Below, piece by piece: positions 1 through 7,292 of a stretch of DNA of 10,575 nt. The translations under genes and the position numbers were made by a program. The DNA comes from Salinirussus sp. (GTDB taxonomy: Archaea > Halobacteriota > Halobacteria > Halobacteriales > Haloarculaceae). The notes below the pieces were generated by a model. That model was not told where the DNA came from, did not search any database, and was given only the letters and a program-made list of their open reading frames with translations. Numbering within the stretch: position 1 is the stretch's first letter; every line of letters starts with the position of its first letter. Where the stretch lies: NCBI GenBank assembly GCA_028275005.1, contig JAQCNN010000083.1:1-10575 (forward strand), given 5' to 3'.

Positions 1-665
1 TCGCGCATCGTCGCCGGCTCCAGCCCGAACGGCTCGGGGGTGCCGGTCCCCGGCGCGTAGCCCGGGTCCGCCGCGTCGATATCGACGCTCAGGTGGACTG
101 GCCCCGACAGGTCCGGCTCCCACGCACGCACCGCGTCCGGGGCCACGAGAGTCACGTCGTCGGCCTCAGCCCGTGCCCACCCCTCCTCGCTGCCGGCCCG
201 GGCGCCGAGGATCACCACCTCGTCGACGACCGCGAGCAGCCGGCGGGTGACCGTCGCGTGGCTCGTCGCGGCCCCCGCGTACGTCTCCCGGAGGTCCAGG
301 TGTGCGTCGAGGACGACCGCGACATCGGGTTCGAGGGCCCTGACGCTCGCGAGGGTGACAGTGTGTTCGCCGCCGACCACGAGTGGCACCCTGCCCTGCG
401 CCGCGTGGTCCGTGACTGTCCCCCGGAGATAGTCGAGATACTCGTCGACGTCGGCGCGAGGACGGACGTCACCGTGGTCGTGGACGGCGAGGCCGGAGAA
501 GGAGCGGTCGGTGTGGTGGTCGAAGTCCTCGAAGCCGCCGGCCGCGTGCCGGATTTCACGGGGTCCGGAGCGGGTGCCCGGTTGGAACGAGGTCGTCGCG
601 TCGAGTGGCGCCCCGACGAGGGCGTAGTCGGCGTCGGTTCGGTCGGCCGCTGCCCCCGGGAACAT
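1..665 (-). CDS. speB: Agmatinase-like ureohydrolase (arginase family), C-terminus cut off by the window edge
   Basis: Arginase/agmatinase family enzyme, a binuclear manganese hydrolase that releases urea from a guanidino group (agmatine to putrescine in the classical reaction). The 221 visible residues contain the metal-binding motifs in family order: GGEH at 98-101 (H101), DAHLD at 120-124 (D120, H122, D124) and DIDAADP at 195-201 (D195, D197), followed by the PGTGTPEP signature near 205-212. Members are usually about 270 residues, so some 50 C-terminal residues lie beyond base 1. The ATG at 665 directly abuts the TGA of aIF5A (TGA-ATG, no spacer), and no strong Shine-Dalgarno sequence is visible, which suggests an operon with coupled translation. 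In Haloferax volcanii the agmatinase-like gene clustered with aIF5A was reported essential and proposed to act in aIF5A deoxyhypusination. The fold and active site are firm; the substrate is inferred and could be agmatine or an agmatine-modified aIF5A. Confidence 0.93.
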   Translation of the reverse strand, partial: MFPGAAADRTDADYALVGAPLDATTSFQPGTRSGPREIRHAAGGFEDFDHHTDRSFSGLAVHDHGDVRPRADVDEYLDYLRGTVTDHAAQGRVPLVVGGEHTVTLASVRALEPDVAVVLDAHLDLRETYAGAATSHATVTRRLLAVVDEVVILGARAGSEEGWARAEADDVTLVAPDAVRAWEPDLSGPVHLSVDIDAADPGYAPGTGTPEPFGLEPATMR

Positions 666-1037
666 TCAGACGATCTTCCGCTGTGCCTCGTACTCCAGGA
701 ACTCGATCTCGTCGTCGGCCTCGACGTCGATCCCGTTTGCACGCATCACGAAGTTCTCGTAGGTCTCGAGGTCCATCACCTGGATCTCGTTGTCGTCGAC
801 GTTGATCACCTGGCCCTGCTTGCGGTTGATGATCGGGACCCACACCTTCGCGTCAACGGGCTGTGAGAGCGACCGCTTCTTCGCGTCGAAGACACCCTCG
901 GCATCGATGCGGGCTTTCGCGCTGCCGTGTTTGCCCGGCTTTGCTGTGCTGTAGGAGTTGATCATACAGGGGGCGTCGTCGATCATGACGTAACTCCCCT
1001 CGTCGAGGTCGCGGACCTCGTTCTGCTCTCGTGGCAT
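666..1037 (-). CDS. eif5A: Translation initiation factor aIF5A (hypusine-bearing)
   Basis: Archaeal IF5A, the homologue of eIF5A and bacterial EF-P. It binds the ribosome and helps peptide-bond formation at difficult sequences such as proline runs. The 123-residue length is normal for archaea. The N-terminal SH3-like domain carries the modification loop TAKPGKHGSAKARI (31-44); K36 in PGKHG aligns with the eukaryotic hypusine lysine. The C-terminal OB-fold domain covers roughly 70-123, with VWVPIINRKQGQVINV followed by the ExYENFVM segment. The ATG at 1037 is the natural start, with a TTTATA box centred about 27 bases upstream, so the message is probably leaderless. The stop codon touches the start of the agmatinase-like gene, linking the factor to a polyamine-type enzyme likely to serve its modification. 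Identification rests on clear sequence recognition along the whole length. Confidence 0.97.
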   Translation of the reverse strand: MPREQNEVRDLDEGSYVMIDDAPCMINSYSTAKPGKHGSAKARIDAEGVFDAKKRSLSQPVDAKVWVPIINRKQGQVINVDDNEIQVMDLETYENFVMRANGIDVEADDEIEFLEYEAQRKIV

Positions 1038-1061
1038 ATCCCCTGATTGTCGATCCCCGAG

Positions 1062-1067
1062 TATAAA
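1062..1067 (-). promoter_or_regulatory. TATA box of the aIF5A-agmatinase operon
   Basis: Reading the minus strand, TTTATA lies at 1067-1062, centred about 27 bases before the aIF5A ATG. That spacing places the transcription start at or next to the start codon, giving a leaderless mRNA, a common arrangement in haloarchaea. The surrounding 87-base gap is less GC-rich here than its neighbours. Confidence 0.75.
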
Positions 1068-1124
1068 CAGTTTGGAACGGCTCCGCTCGGCTCACGGCCG
1101 TCTGCCGGTAACCGACAGGGGTGT

Positions 1125-2903
1125 CTACCCCGACTCGCTCCTGGGGTCGTCCGCCGGCTCCCCGGTGTCGGTCCCACCGGTACCGGGCCCAGGGCCGGGG
1201 CCAGTGCCAGGGCTCCCGAGCCCAAGCGCCGGGCCCTCCGACTCCGCCTCCTCCTCGCGTTCGCGTATCGCCTGCCGGGTGAACTGCGGCTCGGCACTGA
1301 GTCCGCGGCGCCTGCGGAACGAGCGCCAGATGAGCAGGCCAACGACGAGCGTGAGTCCGCCGGCGACGAGTGTCGCCTGCCCGGTCCCAAAGATGTACAG
1401 GGCCGTCGTCGAGAGGAGACCCGCGGTGAAGACGAGCCCGAGGATCACCCGCCGTGCTAGCCGCTCGAACCGCTTGTCGGGGTCTTTGAGCTCTGCTTTG
1501 ACCGTCAGCGCGTCCCGCTCGATGGTGTCGAGCGCGGACTCGAGTTTCGGCGGCACCCGCACCGCCGACTGCGCGGCGTCGGTCACCTCCGTCACACGGT
1601 CGTCGACGTACTCCCGGACCCCCTCCTCGATGAACCCCTCCTCGCCGAGATACTCCGTCGCCACCGAGATGAAGTCGAAGTCGGTGTCGAGTGTCACACA
1701 GACCCCCTCGACGACCGTCGCCACCCGGAGCACGAGCGCGAGATTCGACGGGAGCCGGAGCGGGAACTCGTAGATGGTGTCTTCGACCTGTTGGACGATC
1801 TGCTGGACGCGGTACTGTTCGATCTCCTCGCCACGGGCGTCTGCGATGGCTAGCTCCATCACGTCGGCCATCACCTGACGGTCGGCCTCCGGTGAGAGCG
1901 TCCCCATCTCGATGAGGGTGTCGAGGATCGCGTCGATGTCCTGGGCGGCGACCGCGGCGTAGAAGTCGACGATCCTGTCCTGGATGAACGGGTCGACGTA
2001 GCCCGACATGCCAAAGTCGTAGAAGACCAGGGTCCCGTCGTCCTGCACCGCGAGGTTGCCGGGGTGGGGGTCGGCGTGGAAGACGCCGTCCTCGATGATC
2101 ATGTCGAGATAGGCCCGCTGGAGTGTCTCCGCGAGTTCGGTCCGGTCGAGCCGGCGGGTGTCCAGCTCCTCGACGTTGCTGATCTTCGTGCCGGGGACGT
2201 ACTCCATCGTCAGCACCCGTCCGGTCGAGCGCTCGTCGACGACCGACGGGATCCGGATGTCGGGGTTGCCGGCGAAGTTTGCTTTTATCTCCTCGAGCAT
2301 CCGCGCCTCGCGGGCGTAGTCCATCTCCTCGCGGATCGTCTTGGCGAACTCCTCGGACAGCGTCTCCAGGGAGAACGCCTGTGCCTCCCCGACAAAGCGC
2401 GAGAGCACCGGGATCGACCACCGGATCACCCGGAGGTCGGCCTCGACGAGTTGCTTGACCCCCGGTCGGCGGACCTTCACCGCCACCTGCTCGCCGTCGT
2501 GGTCGGCCAGATAGACCTGGCCGAGGCTCGCACCGCTGATGGCGTCCGTGTCGAAGTTGTCGAAGGCCTCGTCGATGGGGCCGAGGTCCGTCTCGATAAC
2601 GCCCCGGGCGTCCGCCCACGCCGCCGGCGGAACGCTGTCCTGGAGTTGCGTGAACTCGTCGATATACTCCGGGGGCAGGATGTCGGGCCGGGTCGAAAGT
2701 AGCTGTCCCAGCTTGATGAACGTCGGCCCCAGTGTCAGCAGTGACTGCAACAGCTTCTCGGCCCGCCGCCGCCGGGTCGCCGGTGAGACCTGCCGAGAGC
2801 GCCCGAACAGCAGGAACCGACGGCGGTCACGGGTGTATGCGACGATCAGCGGGAGAAACTGCTTGAGAACGACCAGAAACCGCCAGTACGAGCGGAGGTT
2901 CAC
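1125..2903 (-). CDS. ABC1/AarF/UbiB-family atypical kinase with two C-terminal membrane helices
   Basis: Protein-kinase-like ABC1/UbiB/COQ8 family protein of 592 residues. Visible family motifs: the KxGQ motif FIKLGQ (K64, Q67), which precedes the kinase core and is diagnostic for the family; the modified glycine loop ASLGQVY (125-131); the ATP-site lysine in AVKV (K143); the EEMDYAREA segment (192-200); HADPHPGN (276-283) in place of the usual HRD loop; and DFG (296-298). Hydrophobic stretches near 486-504 and 510-526 look like a C-terminal membrane hairpin. The last 37 residues are a disordered Gly/Pro/Thr-rich tail. The start chosen is GTG at 2903, because the frame upstream of it overlaps the Hsp20 gene and encodes an Arg/Ser-rich sequence atypical of a halophile. 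A GGGGGGA stretch lies just before it, and the Hsp20 stop is 16 bases away, so the two are probably co-transcribed. Relatives support quinone and other isoprenoid-lipid pathways by ATPase or kinase activity; the role here is unknown. Confidence 0.92.
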   Translation of the reverse strand: MNLRSYWRFLVVLKQFLPLIVAYTRDRRRFLLFGRSRQVSPATRRRRAEKLLQSLLTLGPTFIKLGQLLSTRPDILPPEYIDEFTQLQDSVPPAAWADARGVIETDLGPIDEAFDNFDTDAISGASLGQVYLADHDGEQVAVKVRRPGVKQLVEADLRVIRWSIPVLSRFVGEAQAFSLETLSEEFAKTIREEMDYAREARMLEEIKANFAGNPDIRIPSVVDERSTGRVLTMEYVPGTKISNVEELDTRRLDRTELAETLQRAYLDMIIEDGVFHADPHPGNLAVQDDGTLVFYDFGMSGYVDPFIQDRIVDFYAAVAAQDIDAILDTLIEMGTLSPEADRQVMADVMELAIADARGEEIEQYRVQQIVQQVEDTIYEFPLRLPSNLALVLRVATVVEGVCVTLDTDFDFISVATEYLGEEGFIEEGVREYVDDRVTEVTDAAQSAVRVPPKLESALDTIERDALTVKAELKDPDKRFERLARRVILGLVFTAGLLSTTALYIFGTGQATLVAGGLTLVVGLLIWRSFRRRRGLSAEPQFTRQAIREREEEAESEGPALGLGSPGTGPGPGPGTGGTDTGEPADDPRSESG

Positions 2904-2919
2904 CGGACGGGTCCCCCCG

Positions 2920-3276
2920 TCACCCCTCGTGGACCGGGACTGCCGTCTCCGGTGTTGCCGACTGCTTTGGGAGGTGCAGTTCCAACACGCCGCCGGCGAC
3001 ACTCCCCTCGGCGTCCGTGCCGGTCGCGTCCGGCGGCAGGGGCAGGCGGACGTCCAGGAACAGCGACCGTTCCTCCTCGACAAACCGGAACTCCGGGGGG
3101 ACCGACTTCTCGCGGCGGGCCTCGATGACCAGCGTCCCGCCCTCGACGCGGGCATCGACCGTCTCCGCCGTCGCCCCTGGGAGGTCGATCGTCAGGAGGT
3201 AGGTGTCATCACTCTCCAGCAGGTCGGCGAACACCGCATCTGGCAGGTCCCGCAACGCATCTCGGAGCGCGGACAT
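2920..3276 (-). CDS. hsp20: Small heat-shock protein, Hsp20/alpha-crystallin family
   Basis: Small heat-shock protein of 118 residues, an ATP-independent chaperone that holds unfolding proteins in the cytoplasm. The alpha-crystallin domain spans about 24-104: DDTYLLTIDLPG (23-34), the beta-strand EGGTLVIEARRE (45-56), and the closing signature GGVLELHLPK (95-104). A short tail ends in AVPV (112-115), whose V-x-V fits the IxI-type motif that joins subunits into oligomers. The N-terminal arm is short (about 20 residues), so the protein is compact for the family. The ATG at 3276 has a TTTAAC box centred about 27 bases upstream, implying a leaderless message. The gene heads a likely two-gene unit with the membrane-anchored ABC1 kinase downstream. 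Family assignment is secure; whether it is heat-induced cannot be read from the sequence. Confidence 0.92.
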   Translation of the reverse strand: MSALRDALRDLPDAVFADLLESDDTYLLTIDLPGATAETVDARVEGGTLVIEARREKSVPPEFRFVEEERSLFLDVRLPLPPDATGTDAEGSVAGGVLELHLPKQSATPETAVPVHEG

Positions 3277-3300
3277 ATCTCAGTGTTGGGTGTCGCCGGC

Positions 3301-3306
3301 GTTAAA
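3301..3306 (-). promoter_or_regulatory. TATA box of hsp20
   Basis: TTTAAC on the minus strand (3306-3301), centred about 27 bases before the hsp20 ATG, within the 83-base gap between hsp20 and the HAD phosphatase gene. It is the most AT-rich spot in that gap. The spacing predicts a leaderless transcript. Confidence 0.65.
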
Positions 3307-3359
3307 CTCCCCGGTACGCGTTCCACGCGGGCCGTGCCGTTGACTCCCCGGACACCGGC

Positions 3360-4004
3360 TCAGTCCCACAGGTCGGTCAGCGTCCGCACCTTCGTCGCGC
3401 CGTCGAGGGGGGCCGTCCCCTCAGCGCGTGCTGGGTGGTCGTGACGGGCCACGTGGATCCCGTCGAGCCCGGCGTTGTGGGCCGCCTGCACGTCACGCGG
3501 GCCGTCGCCGGCCATCGCCCCCGTCTCCGCGTCACGCGTGTCGAGGTCGGCGATAGCCATCTCCACCGGCCTCGGGTCGGGCTTCCAGCCCGTCTCGTGG
3601 GTACAGCAGACGACAGTGTCGAACCAGTCACCGATGTCGAGTGTCTCCAACACCGGTCCGGTCAGGTACTCCTGGCAGTGGGTCACGACACCGACCGGCC
3701 CCTGGAGGCCGGGGACGGTGGCGGCCGCGTCGTCGTAGACGTAGGAGGCCTCGGCACGGTTTTCGGGCCGGTCGACCTCGTGGAAGACACCCCAGAACGC
3801 CTCGGAGTCCACACCCTTTCGGGCGAACATCGCCTCGCGGGCCTGTCCCGGCCCGTACCAGATGAGGTTTGCCTCCCGGTCGGTGAAGCCGACACCCAGC
3901 CGCTCGCCGACCGCCTCGACCACCTCGTGGACGTAGGACTGGCGGACATCCACGACAGTGCCATCTAGGTCCAACAGCCAGAAATCGTAGTCACGACCGG
4001 TCAT
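3360..4004 (-). CDS. HAD-superfamily hydrolase, phosphoglycolate-phosphatase-like
   Basis: Haloacid dehalogenase superfamily phosphatase of 214 residues. It shows all four HAD motifs: motif I LLDLDGTVVD (nucleophile D12, acid D14), motif II VVTHC (T109), motif III K141 followed by PDP, and motif IV AGDGPRD (D167, D171). A helical cap of about 70 residues lies between motifs I and II (roughly 20-95), as in the C1-capped phosphoglycolate phosphatase and beta-phosphoglucomutase group. An ATG at 4004 is preferred over an in-frame GTG seven codons upstream, because the ATG sits just ahead of the conserved first strand. The adjacent cysteines in VVCCTHETGW (131-140) are uncommon for a halophile protein. 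No strong TATA box is seen; TACTTGAC near 4031-4038 is a weak candidate. The gene has no obvious functional partner nearby. The substrate is unknown: phosphoglycolate is the default guess from the family, but sugar phosphates or nucleotides are possible. Confidence 0.85.
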   Translation of the reverse strand: MTGRDYDFWLLDLDGTVVDVRQSYVHEVVEAVGERLGVGFTDREANLIWYGPGQAREAMFARKGVDSEAFWGVFHEVDRPENRAEASYVYDDAAATVPGLQGPVGVVTHCQEYLTGPVLETLDIGDWFDTVVCCTHETGWKPDPRPVEMAIADLDTRDAETGAMAGDGPRDVQAAHNAGLDGIHVARHDHPARAEGTAPLDGATKVRTLTDLWD

Positions 4005-4179
4005 AGAGAGTACAGTGTATGTCACCGGTCGTCAAGTACCTTCTGGGAGTTACGGGCCGGTGGCCGGTCCCCGGTCCACTGACGGCTCGTCGCCTGTGGC
4101 CAGGGGTCGCGGTCGTCTCGGCCCCCCTCGGCTGGCATCGCCGTGCTGTGGCACGGTCACCGCGGCCCACCGGGACGGC
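4005..4179 (-). promoter_or_regulatory. Intergenic region upstream of the HAD phosphatase
   Basis: This 175-base gap separates the HAD gene start from the stop of the carbinolamine dehydratase gene. It should hold the HAD promoter, but only a weak TATA-like TACTTGAC (about 4031-4038, minus strand) is visible. The remainder is GC-rich with short inverted repeats, for example around the GGCCGGTGGCCGG run near 4053-4065. No convincing small gene is seen. Confidence 0.35.
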
Positions 4180-4458
4180 TCAGTCGTAGATCCCGTCGAA
4201 CCGCTCGGCGAGGTCGATATCCTTGCCAGTCACCCCGTCCGCCTCATGGGTCGTCAGCCGGACCTCGACCTCGCCCCAGGTGACGGTCATCTCGGGGTGG
4301 TGCCAGGCCTCCTCGGCGAGCCCGGCGGCCCCCGAGAGAAACCCCACGCCGTCCAGGTAGGAGTCGAACTCGAAGGTACGGACGATCTCGGTGCCGTCAC
4401 GCTCCCAGCCGTCAGGCAGCTGTGCCTCGACCTCCTCGTCGGAGAGTTGGTCTGCCAT
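4180..4458 (-). CDS. Pterin-4a-carbinolamine dehydratase
   Basis: Pterin-4a-carbinolamine dehydratase family (PCD/DCoH), 92 residues. In bacteria and animals the enzyme dehydrates 4a-hydroxytetrahydrobiopterin, regenerating the pterin cofactor of aromatic amino acid hydroxylases; other homologues are linked to pterin or molybdenum-cofactor enzymes. The active-site signature is complete and correctly spaced: E49, then H53-H54-P55, aromatic W61, H71 and D80 (AWHHPEMTVTWGEVEVRL followed by THEADGVTGKDIDLA). The ATG at 4458 is chosen over a TTG three codons upstream, because the N-terminus MADQLSDEEV is typical of the family. A weak CTCTTTG element at about 4481-4487 could be the TATA box. No aromatic hydroxylase is encoded in this window, so the physiological substrate is open. 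Glutamate dehydrogenase lies 72 bases upstream and may or may not be co-transcribed. Confidence 0.93.
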   Translation of the reverse strand: MADQLSDEEVEAQLPDGWERDGTEIVRTFEFDSYLDGVGFLSGAAGLAEEAWHHPEMTVTWGEVEVRLTTHEADGVTGKDIDLAERFDGIYD

Positions 4459-4530
4459 ACCCGCCAAACGGCCGCGGGGGCAAAGAGTCTACCCCCGGAC
4501 GGTGGTTCGGTGCCTGAGCGTGGCGCTCGG

Positions 4531-5808
4531 TCACCGCTCGGGGATGTTGCTGCGGTACGTCTCTGCCTGGAGGACGGCATCGACCGCACGGGTGTACGCC
4601 GCCTCCCGCCAGCTTCGGGTCCCGTCCCCCTCGGCTTTGACCTGTGCGACCGCCTCGAAGGCCGTTGCCATCTGTGCTCGGAGCTTCTCCTGGACGCGGT
4701 CGACGGTCCAGTACTCGTTTGTCGTGTTCTGGACCCACTCGAAGTACGACACGGTGACCCCACCGGCGTTGGCGAGGATGTCCGGCACGACCGGGACGCC
4801 GTGTGCCGAGAGATACTCGTCGGCGGTCGGCGTCGTCGGCCCGTTTGCCATCTCTAACACCGCATCCGCCCTGATGTCCGCCATATTCTCCTCGGTGATC
4901 TGGTCCTCGATGGCGGCGGGAACCAGGACATCGACATCGAGTGTGAGCAGTTCCTCGTTCGGTATTTCGGTGGCCTCCGCGGCGACCAGGTCACCGGTGT
5001 CGGCGTGCTCGTCGAACAGCGCCGGGACTGCCAGCCCCGAGGCGTCGTGCAGGCCGCCGTCGGCGTTGCTCACTGCGACGACGTCGTAGCCCCGCTCGTG
5101 GAGGAACTTGGTGAGATGCGAGCCGACGTTGCCAAAGCCCTGGACCGCAACCGTCGGGCTGTCACCGCCGATGTCGACCGTCTCGAGGAACGCGTCGAGG
5201 ACCTCCGCGCCGCCCAGCGATGTCGCGGTCGTCCGGCCCTTGCTCCCGCCGAGCCCCGGTGGCTTCCCGGTAATAACCCCTGGGGTCTGCCTGCCGACGA
5301 CCTGCTCGTACTCGTCGCGCATCCACGCCATCACCTGTCCGTCGGTGTTCACGTCCGGCGCCGGGATGTCGGTCTGTGGCCCGATGTCGTCCTGAAACTC
5401 CGAGATGTACGCCCGGGACAGCCGCTCCAGTTCGCCCGTCGAGAGGGCACTCGGGTCGACCTGGACCCCGCCTTTCGCGCCGCCGAAGGGGATGTCAACG
5501 ACCGCACACTTCAGCGCCATGAGAAAGGCGAGTTCGTCCACCTCGTCCTCGTCGACCGCGGGGTGAAACCGGATCCCCCCTTTCATCGGCCCCCTGGCGT
5601 CGTTGTACTGGACGCGAAAGGAGGGGAAGACCTCGACCGAGCCGTCGTCCATCCGGACGGGGATGTTCGCGTTGATCCGTCGTCGCGGCTGGCGGAGCAG
5701 TTCGAGGTCCTGCTCGGTGAGCATCGCGACCTCGGCGATACGGTCCAGTTCGACCTCGCAGGTCTGACACACCGTTTCGACGCCGCGTGAGCCGAGTTCG
5801 GCATCCAT
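4531..5808 (-). CDS. gdh: Glutamate dehydrogenase (Glu/Leu/Phe/Val dehydrogenase family)
   Basis: Glutamate dehydrogenase of 425 residues, a normal length for the hexameric family. It interconverts glutamate with 2-oxoglutarate and ammonia using NAD(P). The substrate domain has PMKGGIRFHP (74-83, K76), MALKCAVVDIPFGGAKGG (97-114) with K100 and the catalytic K112, and PAPDVNT (149-155, D152). The nucleotide-binding domain follows, with VQGFGNVGSH (222-231) as the Rossmann glycine loop, and ANAGGVTVSYFEW (346-358, S354) returns to the substrate pocket. The second strand ends VVAVSNADG, so there is no plain acidic residue at the usual ribose-contact position and cofactor choice cannot be assigned by eye. 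The N-terminus carries a C14-x-x-C17 pair, unusual in a cysteine-poor halophile proteome. The ATG at 5808 has a TATTTA box centred about 27 bases upstream, predicting a leaderless mRNA. A closely related aromatic or branched-chain amino acid dehydrogenase is less likely, given the conserved glutamate-site lysine K76. Confidence 0.95.
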   Translation of the reverse strand: MDAELGSRGVETVCQTCEVELDRIAEVAMLTEQDLELLRQPRRRINANIPVRMDDGSVEVFPSFRVQYNDARGPMKGGIRFHPAVDEDEVDELAFLMALKCAVVDIPFGGAKGGVQVDPSALSTGELERLSRAYISEFQDDIGPQTDIPAPDVNTDGQVMAWMRDEYEQVVGRQTPGVITGKPPGLGGSKGRTTATSLGGAEVLDAFLETVDIGGDSPTVAVQGFGNVGSHLTKFLHERGYDVVAVSNADGGLHDASGLAVPALFDEHADTGDLVAAEATEIPNEELLTLDVDVLVPAAIEDQITEENMADIRADAVLEMANGPTTPTADEYLSAHGVPVVPDILANAGGVTVSYFEWVQNTTNEYWTVDRVQEKLRAQMATAFEAVAQVKAEGDGTRSWREAAYTRAVDAVLQAETYRSNIPER

Positions 5809-5831
5809 GTTTGCTAGCGTTGGTCAAGGCC

Positions 5832-5837
5832 TAAATA
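5832..5837 (-). promoter_or_regulatory. TATA box of glutamate dehydrogenase
   Basis: TATTTA on the minus strand (5837-5832), centred about 27 bases before the ATG, in the 146-base gap between hemA and gdh. The rest of the gap (about 5840-5954) lies downstream of the hemA stop codon and shows no gene or clear terminator. Confidence 0.7.
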
Positions 5838-5954
5838 CGCGGCGAAGCGCGCAGTCGTCCGGTCGTTCGGTTGGTTACGGGTGCCGGTCAGTCCCGAAGA
5901 GGCGAGGAAAACAGTGTCCGGCTGGCGGGGTAGCCGACCCCGTGGCCCTCACCC

Positions 5955-7292
5955 TCACTCCTCGAGCTGGTCGAGGACAGCCGCGGGCATCTCCTCGCGC
6001 ATGGCCTCGGGGATCTCGTCGGGGCTCATCCCCTCGACAAAGGCGGGAGGCTCGGTGGCGTCGGGCCCGAAGTCTGGGTCGAACAGCTGGAGTGCGGTGT
6101 TGATCGTCGACCAGTCGTCCTCCTCGGCGGCGTCCCGGAGGCTGTTGGTCGGTGCCGCCAGTAGCTGGGAGACGATAGAGTCGGCCATCGCCTCGACGGC
6201 CGCCAGCTGGTCGTCGTCGAAGTCGGCCTCGCTGTTCGCTCGCTCGATCTCGGCCGCCTTGACGCGCTCGGCGCTCTCGTACATCGCGGAGATGACCCGG
6301 TCGGCGCGCTTTCGCTTGTAGCCGGTGAGCAGCCGCTCGAACTCCTCGTCGATGATCGCCTCGACGCGCGCGGCCGCCCGCTGGCGCTGCTGGCGGGTCC
6401 GTTCGGTGACGGTCTCCAGGGCGTCGAGGTCGTTCACCGTTACACCCGGCACCTCGGCGGCTGCCGGTGGCACGTCACGGGGCTGGCCGAGGTCGACGAC
6501 GAAGGTCTCGCCGGCCCCGGCCAGTACGCCCCGGTCCAGCACGGCGTCCTCGCTGCCGGTGGCTGTGATGACCAGGTCCGCCTGGGTGGCGGCCTCGGGC
6601 AGGTCGTCGAGCCCGACCGCCTCGGCGGCGTCGGTGTCGACCTGCTCGGCCACGTGCTCGGCGTGGGGGACAGTCCGGTTGGCAACGACGAGTTCGTCGA
6701 CCCGGTCGGCCAGCGTCTTCGCCGCGAGCGTCCCCATCTCGCCGGCGCCGACGACCAGCCCGGCGGCGGTCGAGAGGTCGATATCCTCGGCGGCGAGCCG
6801 GGCGGCCGCGCTGGCCAGCGAGACCACCCCCTCGTTGATCGCCGTCTCGGTGCGGGCACGCTCGCCGACCCGTGTCGCCTTTGTGACACCGTCCTCGAGG
6901 ATGGTGTCGATCCCGCCGACACCCCGGGCGTCCTCGTAGGCGTCCCGGACCTGGCCGAGGATCTGGTCCTCGCCGACCACCAGGGACTCGAGCCCGGCTG
7001 CCACCCGTAGCAGGTGACGCAGGCTCCCGGTGTGGTCCATCCGGACGACGAGCTCCTCGGGAACGTCCCCGAAGAGACTGTCGAGGGCCGCCTGGCCGTC
7101 CTCGGCGGTGTCGGCGACGACGTAGCCCTCGACACGGTTGCACGTCTGGAGGACAACCGCCTCCTCGGCCCCGGCGTCGAGAAGGTCGAGCACGGCCTCA
7201 CGCTGGCTCGGAGCCGCGGCCGCCTCGAGCTGGTCGACCGTTGCCCGCGTGTAGGAGATACTCGCCCCGGCGATGGTGCCCGTCGACGTCAT
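5955..7292 (-). CDS. hemA: Glutamyl-tRNA reductase
   Basis: Glutamyl-tRNA reductase, the first committed enzyme of the C5 route to tetrapyrroles. It reduces glutamyl-tRNA with NADPH to glutamate-1-semialdehyde, which becomes 5-aminolevulinate. The protein has 445 residues, near the usual size. The catalytic cysteine is C51 in LQTCNRVE (48-55). The signature GLESLVVGEDQILGQV (100-115) follows, with H92 just before it. The NADPH-binding domain begins at VVGAGEMG (180-187). The helical C-terminal dimerisation domain starts around 305 (TRQQRQRAAARVEAII), followed by an acidic tail. The ATG at 7292 overlaps the TGA of the upstream precorrin-2 dehydrogenase gene by 4 bases (ATGA), so the two are translated from one message, probably with coupling. 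Both serve tetrapyrrole synthesis, which supports both assignments. No separate promoter is visible for hemA. Confidence 0.97.
   Translation of the reverse strand: MTSTGTIAGASISYTRATVDQLEAAAAPSQREAVLDLLDAGAEEAVVLQTCNRVEGYVVADTAEDGQAALDSLFGDVPEELVVRMDHTGSLRHLLRVAAGLESLVVGEDQILGQVRDAYEDARGVGGIDTILEDGVTKATRVGERARTETAINEGVVSLASAAARLAAEDIDLSTAAGLVVGAGEMGTLAAKTLADRVDELVVANRTVPHAEHVAEQVDTDAAEAVGLDDLPEAATQADLVITATGSEDAVLDRGVLAGAGETFVVDLGQPRDVPPAAAEVPGVTVNDLDALETVTERTRQQRQRAAARVEAIIDEEFERLLTGYKRKRADRVISAMYESAERVKAAEIERANSEADFDDDQLAAVEAMADSIVSQLLAAPTNSLRDAAEEDDWSTINTALQLFDPDFGPDATEPPAFVEGMSPDEIPEAMREEMPAAVLDQLEE

Noticed and set aside
1101..1117. Imperfect palindrome CTGCCGGTAACCGACAG after the kinase gene as a terminator
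   Set aside because: Short, contains a mismatch, and no T-tract follows in the direction of transcription.
853..2619. A 588-codon open frame on the minus strand overlapping the kinase and aIF5A genes
   Set aside because: It is Arg/Gly/Pro-rich with no acidic bias or recognisable motif, and lies out of frame inside a convincing kinase gene. Long spurious frames are common in very GC-rich DNA.
2904..3155. Upstream extension of the kinase reading frame by 84 codons
   Set aside because: The extension overlaps Hsp20 out of frame and encodes an Arg/Ser-rich sequence. The GTG at 2903 after the Hsp20 stop gives a family-like N-terminus.
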